Program-made: the position numbers and the translations under genes | Shown: positions 1 to 8,058 of the stretch, in pieces | Layout: the number at the start of each line of letters is the position of its first letter | Position numbering within the stretch: the first letter of the stretch is position 1 | Virus record (IMG/VR): IMGVR_UViG_3300024261_000170 | Coordinates: 1-22,128 of that record | Source: a virus | Length of the DNA stretch: 22,128 bases | Reading direction: 5' to 3' (one strand) | Notes under the pieces: generated by a model | The model's database searches: none | Seen by the model: the letters and a program-made list of their open reading frames with translations, nothing else | What the model was told of the DNA's origin: nothing

Positions 1-609
1 GCTGTTGGTTTCACAGAGCTACTTGAAAAGGTAGATAAGACGTGGAAGAAGACTCAGAAAGATGTCGCTTCGGCAATGTCTGCGGGTACTACTGTACTTA
101 CAAAGCTAATAAGAAGTAGGCTAAAAGGAAACAACGAGATGAGTGGTAGATTGAAATACGCAAAGAAGTCTCTATTCAATGTTAGGACTGAAGAGAAAGA
201 TGGATTCTTTAGATTTCATTACGAGTATGACTTTCCTATATCAACAAGTAGTAAGAGATGGAAGTATGGATTCTTCTTTGCAGATCCAACAGTAAAACTA
301 GGTAATGTGGATGCTATAAGGAGATGGTTAAAGAGGAAGGCTGCTCAGGGAATGAAGGTATATTACCTAAAGAAAACAAAGGATGGCTATGTACAAGAAA
401 CACCAACTAAAGACTGGCAATGGAACGCAGCAACATTTGCTGTATTAAACAGTAAAGGTGGTGAGAGTAATTACAAACCTGATAAAGATTGGTGGAAGCT
501 AGACATTAGAGGTAAAGATGCTCAGGTATTAGAAGAAACATTATTATCAAAACACAGACAATTAATTCAGTATCAATTTAAAAAAGGTTGGAACAACCTA
601 CCTAGATAA
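1..609 (+). CDS. Connector or tail-completion-like phage protein (5' end cut off)
   Basis: The frame is open from the first base of the window, and the residues before the first ATG (position 76) read as normal amphipathic protein (FTELLEKVDKTWKKTQKDVA), so the gene very probably starts outside the window. About 202 residues are visible. The N-terminal part is a charged helix, followed by an SGRLKYA segment and alternating beta-like stretches rich in Trp, Tyr and Lys. The pattern of an N-terminal helix, then a 'G-L' turn and strands resembles HK97 gp10-like or tail-completion proteins, and its place 13 bases before the tape measure gene fits a tail or neck role. No catalytic motif is visible. 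It does not look like a tail assembly chaperone, which is the usual tape-measure neighbour. The functional call is weak; the coding call is strong. Confidence 0.6.
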   Translation, partial: AVGFTELLEKVDKTWKKTQKDVASAMSAGTTVLTKLIRSRLKGNNEMSGRLKYAKKSLFNVRTEEKDGFFRFHYEYDFPISTSSKRWKYGFFFADPTVKLGNVDAIRRWLKRKAAQGMKVYYLKKTKDGYVQETPTKDWQWNAATFAVLNSKGGESNYKPDKDWWKLDIRGKDAQVLEETLLSKHRQLIQYQFKKGWNNLPR

Positions 610-622
610 AATATAATACATA

Positions 623-3600
623 ATGGGAAATAGAAAAAATCAAATAGCAATAGAATTGTTGTTGGAGACCAGTGCAGAGCTTAGAGGTTATAAAGCTGAA
701 CTGGATAGAATGAGTAAGATACTCAAAGACCACAATAGGAAGAATGCAGCGGAGAGTAAGAAGCTAAATGTAACTCAGCACAATAACCTCATCAAGGATA
801 AGGAAAAACTTGATAAGTTATATCGTAGCAAACTTATAAAGGCAGAGAAGAATTATCAGAGGGATATTGGTAAGGCTGCCGTAAAAGAAAATGACAAGCG
901 TAGAAAAACTTATGTTGGCAAATGGAAACAAGCGTTTGGTACTTTAACAAGATATGCTTCAGCGGGTGCTTTAATCTTTAAAAGTATAGAGATAGGTAAA
1001 GAGATTGTATCTGAGGTTTTAGCCTTAGAGGTTGCTATAGATAGAGTTGGAGTAATTACAGCTTCTACATCAGCAGAGGCTGGTGTTCTTACAGATACTA
1101 TATATAGAATGGGTACTGGCTTTGGTATAGCTACAGCAGATGCTACTCAGTTCGTTATAGAGATGTCTAAACTTGGTAAGTCCATTGGTGAGATAGAAGC
1201 GTTGTCAGAACAAGCTGCTGGTCTATCTGTTATACTTGGTGAGGATTTATCAACTTCTGGTAAGCTTATGGTTACCACTATGAACCAGTTTGGTTTATCT
1301 ACATATGAAGCTGGTAGGGTGGCAACAACATTCTTTGAAACTATTAGAACATCTCCAATTGGTGTTAAAGACTTGCAGACTGCAATGCAGTATGTAGGTA
1401 GTGCAGCCGCTGCTGTGGGTTTAGAGATTGAGCAAGTAGGTGTTATGATTGCTGAACTATCAGAACTTGGTCTTAGAGCATCTAAGATTGGTACTGGTAT
1501 GAGAAACGTAATCCTTAAACTATCAGCCGATAGTAGAGGTTTTGCTGGTGCTATGGAAGAAATGGCTAAGAGGGGTATTACATTATCTGAAGCTGTGGAT
1601 TTGTTTGGTAAGAGAGGTGCATTAGCTGGTTACAACCTAATTAATAGTTGGGATGATTTAAGAGCTGAAGTAGAGGATAAGCCTATTGTTCCTGACTCAA
1701 ACTTTCTATGGGAAAGTCTTAGAACAACAACCAACCTTACAACAGAATTAGCGAGGAGATATGCTCAGTTTAGGGCATTGATTATTGGTAAAGATTATAA
1801 AGACCCATTTGGAGACCTAAGGGAATTATCTTCAGACCTTAGACTAGTAGGTCTTGAAGTTGAAAACTTACCACAAAAGGTTTCAAGCTTAACAACAGAG
1901 CTTGAAAATGCTGGTGAGGAAGTTACATCACTGAAAATATTAAAGAAGATACTTACTCCTCAGGAATGGAAAAAGTTTGAACACGAGCAAATTGAGAATG
2001 CAGATGGGTTCTATACTAGATTTATAGACTCATTTAGCGATATAAAATCAAGCGCTCGTAACGAAAGAAAAGATACCATACTAGATTCTGTACTTGGAGG
2101 TATTGATAAGATTGGTGCTGATATAAATGCTAAAGGAAATATACTTAGAGAGATAGAAACACTAAGGAAAAATTTTAGAGAAAAAACAGAAGACCTTGTT
2201 AAAGAGATTAGACGTGGTAATATATCAGGTGCTGACGCTAAAAAAGAAATAGAAAAGTGGAGTGAGGAGTTTGGTGAGGCTTTAACTGATGCTTCTTCAT
2301 TTAAGTGGGAGGACACTGGTCTAGAGGCTGGATACAGACAAGAGTTACTTACTATAGCGAGAATTGATGACATTGTAAAGAAAACAACTAAGGCTAATGA
2401 AACTCTATTACTTGGTGTATCTAAAAGTCTCGACTTAGAAGCAGCCATAAAGGTGTACGATGAAATACAAGAAGAGAGAAAGGAATTACAAAGGAAGATT
2501 AAGCAAGGTCTTATTTATGACGGTCAAGCTGGAATAGAGGCTGAGTTATTAGATGATAGAGAATCTCCATTATGTGCTTTCTTTAAGATAGCTGGTGTAG
2601 ATATATGTAACCCTGAGAAACAGAAGAAAGAATTTGAGGACTTCAAGAAAGACCTTAAACATTTCTTTGATATTAGAAGTTCAGAGGTTGATAGGCTCAT
2701 ATCTGAAATGGAAGCTGATGACCAATCATTGAGTGCTATTAAATCTAATGGATTACAAGACCTTATAACATTTGCTAAGTTTCACGAGGGTAACGCTGAA
2801 CTAAGTAAAAAGGAGGCTTACGATGCATATAGGAAGTATACTAAAGATTATTTGAATGGTGTTAGAACAGCTATTGATGGTGAGTACTACGCTCAATTAG
2901 GTGATATACAGAATAGTAGGGAGTTGATACAAGAAAATCTAATGGAGCAGATGACAAACACTGGTTTAGCTATTAACTTGGCAGAAGCTGCTGGGGATAC
3001 AGACCAGGCTGAAGAGTTGAAGAGAATGTATGTTAAATACTACCAATCATTCCTTGATGCTGAACAAGATGCTAAGAATGAAGTTATAGCTTTAGGTATT
3101 AAACAAGAGAATGCTCAGGCAGATGTTAATACTAAAGAGAATAAGTTAGCTTCCTTTGTTCCTGAAAAAGGTGAGTTAGAGGATAATATAGCTAAGTATG
3201 CTAACTATCTTAATGAAGCACTTGATACTTATAGACAGTTTGCTGATGAGATGGATGCTCAGAAACAAGCAGCTTGGGATAGGGATAAAGAGAACATAGA
3301 GAATAGAGCTGCGTTTGAGAAAGACCAATTAAGGTTAGCTGCTGAGAAAGGATTGCTAACAACAGAGCAGTACAATCATAGGGCGCTGATATTAGAGAAG
3401 AAGAAGATTAGGGATACTAACGCAATAGCTAAGAAACAATTTGAGGCTAAGAAGAAAGCTGACCAAAGGAATGCAATATTAGAGGGTCTTGCTAAGGCAG
3501 CACAAGCGTTTGCAACAACAGTAGGTCAGTTAGGTCTTCCAGCTGGTTTACCCGCTGGTATTGCCGCAGCAGCAGCCGTTGCAGCGCAAACAGCTATAGC

Positions 3601-3967
3601 GGTATCAGCTATCTCACAGAGAGAGTATTCACCGTTGAAGTTTGCAGCTGGTGGTAAAGTAGATGGTAAGTCACACGCACAAGGCGGTGTACCATTCACA
3701 GTTGCTGGACAAGGTGGATATGAAATGGAGGGTGGAGAGTATGTTATTAAGAAGTCATCAGTAAATGCAAATACACTTCCTTTATTAGATGCTATTAATA
3801 ATGACACAAGATATAATCCTACTCACTTTGCAAACGGTGGTCAAGTTGAAACTCCTAATGTAGAAGCAAATAAACCAACGGTTGTTAGAGCTTACATTAC
3901 AGAGAAAGACCTTGATTCATATGAAAGAAATAGAACAGTTAGAAATAATAATAAATCCTTATTTTAA
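623..3967 (+). CDS. Tail tape measure protein (TP901 family)
   Basis: At 1114 residues this is the largest protein here. It sets tail length and occupies the tail tube lumen before DNA ejection. Residues ~1-110 are a highly charged helical region. Residues ~140-340 match the TP901-type tape measure core: a run of small and hydrophobic residues with ATADATQFVIEMSKLGKS, an 'AAGLSVILGEDL' helix and a 'GLRASKIGTGMRNVILKL' helix. The middle is long coiled coil. Residues ~950-1000 are Ala/Gly-rich and hydrophobic, a possible membrane-inserting segment. The C-terminus has the Gly-rich 'AAGGKVDGKSHAQGGVPF' segment common in tape measures of Bacteroidota phages. No peptidase or muramidase domain is visible. 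At ~1.5 angstrom per residue the tail would be about 165 nm. The stop codon overlaps the next start (TAATG), which suggests translational coupling. Confidence 0.93.
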   Translation: MGNRKNQIAIELLLETSAELRGYKAELDRMSKILKDHNRKNAAESKKLNVTQHNNLIKDKEKLDKLYRSKLIKAEKNYQRDIGKAAVKENDKRRKTYVGKWKQAFGTLTRYASAGALIFKSIEIGKEIVSEVLALEVAIDRVGVITASTSAEAGVLTDTIYRMGTGFGIATADATQFVIEMSKLGKSIGEIEALSEQAAGLSVILGEDLSTSGKLMVTTMNQFGLSTYEAGRVATTFFETIRTSPIGVKDLQTAMQYVGSAAAAVGLEIEQVGVMIAELSELGLRASKIGTGMRNVILKLSADSRGFAGAMEEMAKRGITLSEAVDLFGKRGALAGYNLINSWDDLRAEVEDKPIVPDSNFLWESLRTTTNLTTELARRYAQFRALIIGKDYKDPFGDLRELSSDLRLVGLEVENLPQKVSSLTTELENAGEEVTSLKILKKILTPQEWKKFEHEQIENADGFYTRFIDSFSDIKSSARNERKDTILDSVLGGIDKIGADINAKGNILREIETLRKNFREKTEDLVKEIRRGNISGADAKKEIEKWSEEFGEALTDASSFKWEDTGLEAGYRQELLTIARIDDIVKKTTKANETLLLGVSKSLDLEAAIKVYDEIQEERKELQRKIKQGLIYDGQAGIEAELLDDRESPLCAFFKIAGVDICNPEKQKKEFEDFKKDLKHFFDIRSSEVDRLISEMEADDQSLSAIKSNGLQDLITFAKFHEGNAELSKKEAYDAYRKYTKDYLNGVRTAIDGEYYAQLGDIQNSRELIQENLMEQMTNTGLAINLAEAAGDTDQAEELKRMYVKYYQSFLDAEQDAKNEVIALGIKQENAQADVNTKENKLASFVPEKGELEDNIAKYANYLNEALDTYRQFADEMDAQKQAAWDRDKENIENRAAFEKDQLRLAAEKGLLTTEQYNHRALILEKKKIRDTNAIAKKQFEAKKKADQRNAILEGLAKAAQAFATTVGQLGLPAGLPAGIAAAAAVAAQTAIAVSAISQREYSPLKFAAGGKVDGKSHAQGGVPFTVAGQGGYEMEGGEYVIKKSSVNANTLPLLDAINNDTRYNPTHFANGGQVETPNVEANKPTVVRAYITEKDLDSYERNRTVRNNNKSLF

Positions 3968-6393
3968 TGGAACTGAAAGTAAACAATAATACAATGGACT
4001 TGTCAGCAGATGCAAAAGCGTCTGTTGACTATCAGATATTCTCAGACGATGCGTCTAATATAGTTAGTACAGTATCAAGTCTGAATCTTCCAGCTACAGA
4101 GAAGAATATATTAGGTATAGATACAAAGAACAGACAGTCAGCTGAATTGGTATCACAGTATGGTACTCCTTTCTTTGGTGAGATTGGTGTAAACAAACAG
4201 CGTTACAACTCACTAGAGTCAGGGCTTAACATAACTTTATATGATAAACTAAAAACTTCCTTTGATAAAATGAAGGATGATACTTTGGATTTAGTTGGTA
4301 TGACTGCTGGTAACTCATTTGATTGGGACTTCAGTGGTAATATACCAAGAGTACCTAACCAATACCAATGGTTCTTTACCACAGCCGATTTTAATGGCTC
4401 AAGTAATAAAGGACAAGATTATGGTATGATGTCTATATATCCAGCTAAAGTAACATCACCTATAAACCAACTATTATTAACCTGTAGGTTGGATACATTT
4501 ATAGATAGGGTATTTAGTTATTACGAGATAGATTCAGATATAAATTCAATTGATGAAGTGTTTAATGGTACAAGCTTTAGTGAATTATATATATACATAC
4601 CAGTAAAACAATACGCTGTAGAACTTAACTCACTATACCTTAGATGGCTTAACAGAGGATTCGGTAATGCTAAATGGGGAGTTTATGACTCAGACGATGC
4701 TGTTATAGAGTCTAATCAATATGTAGACTTTGTGTGTAACAATAAATCAGCGTACGGTATAGAGCAAGACAAGATTATGGTTGATTCTGTATATCCTTTA
4801 TTACCTACGTATGCAAGGGAAATAACAGGAACAGCGGATACAATATACAAATTAACATTTCAAGGAGACTTAGAGATAACTACTGACTGGAAAGCATTTA
4901 GACCTTACAACGATTTTGATGGAACACAAGGTTCAGTAGACTTGGTATTAGAGGTTATACAAAACGGTGGTGTTATAGGAACATTAATATTAGAGGAAGA
5001 TTTACAGTTCAGTGAATCAATTCAGTATTATGATAGTCAAGGTAATCCACAATTCACCAGAGAGAATCTAACTAATAGGGTATATGATTTAACTACATAT
5101 GACTTTGAGATAGAGTTTGAATTTAAAGCGTCAGGTTCTTTACAGTTGAGACCTAACTATAAGTTTAATTTCTATTACTTTAATGATATAAGGAATACTC
5201 ACTATGGCTCAGGAGTTAATGACACTATACAAACAGCTATGGGGACTTTAGATGGACTTGAAGCATTTGAGGTGTTTCAATATACAAGACCTGACTTAGA
5301 GGTTGGTATAGCTACTAATGATATACCTAAATTAAATATGTTTCCTTTAGAGGCTATTACTCCATTAAGAAGAGAGTACTTATATGAAGTAAGTAAATAT
5401 CAGTACACACACACAGATAAGATTGATTTTAATGAAACTCTAAAACTCACAGAAGTGAAGATTAGTACGGTAATGGAGAGTATTGTTAAAAGATTTAACT
5501 TAGGTTTTTGGTATAACTCTAATGGAGACTTAAAACTATCCAATTGGAATAATAGGTATAACCCTAAAGTTATAGTTAATATGTATGAATCTAGTGGAGA
5601 GCCTTATGAAATAGATTACGTTACTGGTAGAGTTGATGAGTTTTCATATAGTAATGAGAATGGTGAGATATCTTCCTTAGATATAACTGGCGTAGAAGAC
5701 TATAGTTTAGGTGACGTTTACCAACAAGAGATTAATGATGATGGCAAGGCAGTAAATATAGATACATTAGGTGCTGCTGCTACTCCTTTTATATTTGGAG
5801 ATTCTTTAGATGCAGAGGATACTACAAGTTTATTAGAGACTATAAATGATTTTGCATTATGGGGTTTAAGTAATAACGAGCAATTATCCCCTGACGATAT
5901 ACCTATTATGATTGGATATATAAGTTCATCATCAGTAACTATACTTCCTAGATTAAATCAGATACAAGCATTTGATACTGGAGAAGATGGTAACTCATCA
6001 TTTACACCAAAGAATATATATATGCCTAATGGTGCTAAGTTTCATTCAGACGTAGAAAGATTTACATCTTGTAATATGTATCTTCCACAAACTACTAAAG
6101 CTAATGGAAGTGGCACACTACTGCTGGGTAATAAAGATGGTGAAATTGACATATCAACAGAGTTATATAATAACTTCAAATATATGTTAGATGATGATAC
6201 AGATACAATCACCGTAGAGGGTCTTTTAAGCCATTCTGAGAAGAGTTCTATATTAGATGGAGCAATGGTAAGGATATTTGGATTGGATGACTCTAATGCG
6301 ATATTTAAGGTGTTAAGTATAGATGGTTTTATGTTTGACCAAGAGAAGTCAGTTGTTAAATTGAGCATTAAAAAATATGTAAGCAATGTATAG
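3967..6393 (+). CDS. Tail-tip / baseplate protein (distal tail plus hub-like)
   Basis: 808 residues, directly after the tape measure, where distal-tail and tail-associated hub proteins are encoded in siphoviruses. The N-terminus (residues ~20-110) has the pattern 'SSLNLPATEKNILGID' followed by an ELVSQYGTPFFGEIGV strand segment. This resembles the N-terminal beta domain of Bacteroidota phage tail-tip proteins. The C-terminus (GAMVRIFGLDDSNAIFKVLS, then a Lys-rich strand) resembles the usual end of such proteins. The middle is beta-rich with many Asn, Asp and Tyr and no recognisable enzyme motif. There is no signal peptide or membrane segment. It starts inside the tape measure stop codon and ends 8 bases into the next gene (ATGTATAG), so the tail operon is translationally coupled. 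An assignment to Dit versus Tal is not possible from sequence alone. Confidence 0.65.
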   Translation: MELKVNNNTMDLSADAKASVDYQIFSDDASNIVSTVSSLNLPATEKNILGIDTKNRQSAELVSQYGTPFFGEIGVNKQRYNSLESGLNITLYDKLKTSFDKMKDDTLDLVGMTAGNSFDWDFSGNIPRVPNQYQWFFTTADFNGSSNKGQDYGMMSIYPAKVTSPINQLLLTCRLDTFIDRVFSYYEIDSDINSIDEVFNGTSFSELYIYIPVKQYAVELNSLYLRWLNRGFGNAKWGVYDSDDAVIESNQYVDFVCNNKSAYGIEQDKIMVDSVYPLLPTYAREITGTADTIYKLTFQGDLEITTDWKAFRPYNDFDGTQGSVDLVLEVIQNGGVIGTLILEEDLQFSESIQYYDSQGNPQFTRENLTNRVYDLTTYDFEIEFEFKASGSLQLRPNYKFNFYYFNDIRNTHYGSGVNDTIQTAMGTLDGLEAFEVFQYTRPDLEVGIATNDIPKLNMFPLEAITPLRREYLYEVSKYQYTHTDKIDFNETLKLTEVKISTVMESIVKRFNLGFWYNSNGDLKLSNWNNRYNPKVIVNMYESSGEPYEIDYVTGRVDEFSYSNENGEISSLDITGVEDYSLGDVYQQEINDDGKAVNIDTLGAAATPFIFGDSLDAEDTTSLLETINDFALWGLSNNEQLSPDDIPIMIGYISSSSVTILPRLNQIQAFDTGEDGNSSFTPKNIYMPNGAKFHSDVERFTSCNMYLPQTTKANGSGTLLLGNKDGEIDISTELYNNFKYMLDDDTDTITVEGLLSHSEKSSILDGAMVRIFGLDDSNAIFKVLSIDGFMFDQEKSVVKLSIKKYVSNV

Positions 6394-7126
6394 TTATAGG
6401 AATGAAAGATTTAAAAGGGGTAACAGAGTACAAATAAGGTACAACCCCAGTCAAGCAAGAGATGATGGGCATTGGAACTCATCATTAATAAGTGGTAATA
6501 ATATAGACACAGCACGTTATATGACTTCAATAACCAATCCAGTAGAATCAAGGGGTATTGGTATTGATGTATTAACTTGTTCTGCATTTGGTGGTGAGAT
6601 ATCAGCATTAAGATCTGACTCTGATTTCGGTAATGGATACGAGACTGATGGTGGTACTTATTCCAGTGGTTTTGTTGGTGTAGATATTCCTAAGGATTGT
6701 TTCAATGGGAACTACAACAACTACATTAAGGATTACAATGATAAGGTGTATTTATTTGAGGGAGGTTCTAGCCCATCCATATCAGACGCTTATATATCAG
6801 AGTATTCATCATCATCTCAGTCTTCTAAATATGGTAAGTACGGTATTAACTACATCGTTAATCCTGTAGATACAATTAAAGTTGTTATCAGAGAGTCTAA
6901 CTTCGATGTGATTGCACAGTTACTTATGTCAGATGCTGTGGCTGTTGTATCTTGCGATATAGATTACACTGCAACAAAGAGTATACCTGATGGTGCTAAT
7001 GAGTTAGTAGCTTTCGGTGGTGGTAGTTATAATCCTATGGTAAGACAAGGTCATTTAATCTCCAATACAATTGAGAAGAAACGAGGAACAAGTACATACG
7101 AACTAACTATAAAACTATTAGGATAA
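6386..7126 (+). CDS. Tail protein, first of two tandem paralogues
   Basis: 246 residues, with no recognised family. It starts with 'YRNERFKRGNRVQIRYNPSQ' and ends with a strand segment closing in 'YELTIKLLG'. The next protein has the same layout: 'RRNRRFDVGQKVELLYNP' at its start and 'NTISIDLVLLG' at its end, plus a shared 'DAYIS' strand near the middle. The two are therefore probably diverged copies. The body is Gly-, Ser- and Tyr-rich and beta-like, with no signal peptide or membrane segment. It lies between the tail-tip gene (8-base overlap) and its paralogue (TAATG overlap), so a baseplate or tail-tip accessory role is the natural inference, for example forming a ring or peripheral part of the tip. 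Other structural roles are not excluded. Confidence 0.6.
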   Translation: MYSYRNERFKRGNRVQIRYNPSQARDDGHWNSSLISGNNIDTARYMTSITNPVESRGIGIDVLTCSAFGGEISALRSDSDFGNGYETDGGTYSSGFVGVDIPKDCFNGNYNNYIKDYNDKVYLFEGGSSPSISDAYISEYSSSSQSSKYGKYGINYIVNPVDTIKVVIRESNFDVIAQLLMSDAVAVVSCDIDYTATKSIPDGANELVAFGGGSYNPMVRQGHLISNTIEKKRGTSTYELTIKLLG

Positions 7127-7959
7127 TGGAAGTAAGAAGAAATAGAAGATTTGACGTGGGTCAAAAGGTTGAGTTATTATATAACCCAATACAGAAACTA
7201 ACAAACGGAGACTTAGGTGTATCAACATCTAATTACTCAGATGAATCGTTCCTTAGTTATGGTCAGTATGCAGAAGACTATAATAATGTTAACATATCAG
7301 TTAATGATGTTATAGCAACTCCTTATTTTGGTGGTAGAGTATCAAACCTGTATTACAATAACGTTACAATAGGATTAACTTATGATGCTTTTGGTGAACA
7401 CTCAGCAAACTACTTAGAGGGATACTCCCAGATAGATGCTTATATATTTGAACAGAAGACCAGTGGTTATTGGTACTGCTTAAATAATAGTGGTCATATA
7501 GAAGAGAATCTTGGGACTGCTGCTGGAGATAATAACAGGATATTAGATGCTTACATATCTAACGTAAAACTAAAAGCTAATAATAAAACATTTGGTTATG
7601 GGGAACAGGTATTCCAAAGTAATTGGCAAGATGTAGTTACTGTACAAGTTCCAGCTAATACTCCTGAATGGAAATTACAACAATTAGTTAATTCTACTGC
7701 TACTGCAATAAAAGGTAATAGTGATTTATATAATGTTATTCCTGATGGTAGTGAGTATGACGAAGAGTATGGAGATTCATATGGTGATACCGATGGTGGT
7801 GTTAGCGAATGGACAGATGTAGCTAACTATAATTATTATAAGCAATTCTCTGGTGGAAGTTGTAGCCCAGTAGTTAGAATGACAAATATAGATAAACCAA
7901 GTATAAACTACAATAGACGTAAGAATACAATATCAATAGACTTAGTGCTTTTAGGTTAA
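7126..7959 (+). CDS. Tail protein, second of two tandem paralogues
   Basis: 277 residues. It is related to the preceding protein by its start (RNxRFxxGxxVxxxYNP), a central 'LDAYIS' strand and the same end (hydrophobic strand closing in LLG). It differs by an insertion near residues 205-225 that is very rich in Asp, Glu, Gly and Tyr (DEEYGDSYGDTDGG), possibly a flexible or ion-binding loop. No enzyme motif is seen. It is the last gene of the tail operon; its stop codon (7957-7959) forms the first three bases of the conserved regulatory element that precedes the head genes. A tail-tip accessory role is inferred from position and paralogy only. Confidence 0.6.
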   Translation: MEVRRNRRFDVGQKVELLYNPIQKLTNGDLGVSTSNYSDESFLSYGQYAEDYNNVNISVNDVIATPYFGGRVSNLYYNNVTIGLTYDAFGEHSANYLEGYSQIDAYIFEQKTSGYWYCLNNSGHIEENLGTAAGDNNRILDAYISNVKLKANNKTFGYGEQVFQSNWQDVVTVQVPANTPEWKLQQLVNSTATAIKGNSDLYNVIPDGSEYDEEYGDSYGDTDGGVSEWTDVANYNYYKQFSGGSCSPVVRMTNIDKPSINYNRRKNTISIDLVLLG

Positions 7960-8031
7960 TCGGAGTTTTATAAACCTATATATCAATTCTTTATGGGAAT
8001 TTTTTTGGCTGACGGTCTATATAATTATAAC
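7957..8031 (+). promoter_or_regulatory. Conserved bipartite element, copy 1 (before protease and capsid genes)
   Basis: This 75-base element recurs at 19215-19289. The first 15 bases (TAATCGGAGTTTTAT) are identical in both copies. After a diverged 28-base stretch come TTTTTTTGGCT, RAM, GGTCTA, six variable bases and TAKAAC, all at exactly the same distances; about 50 of 75 positions match by eye. From TTTG to TAKAAC is 18 bases, close to the -33/-7 spacing of Bacteroidota promoters, although TAKAAC is not the vegetative TAnnTTTG box. A late promoter with an upstream activator site is the likeliest reading. The likely start codon follows 28 bases downstream, at 8059. Confidence 0.6.
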
Positions 8032-8058
8032 ATAAACATTTTTAATACACTTACTAAG

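Noticed and set aside
579-586. TAAAAAAG run as a possible -1 frameshift site before the tape measure gene
   Set aside because: The zero frame (TTT AAA AAA GGT) does not present the slippery heptamer in the right phase, and the -1 frame would add only about ten residues; the gene does not resemble a tail chaperone.
2011-2448. Minus-strand open frame inside the tape measure gene
   Set aside because: Ser/Leu-rich translation with no family features, fully opposite a clear tape measure coding region.
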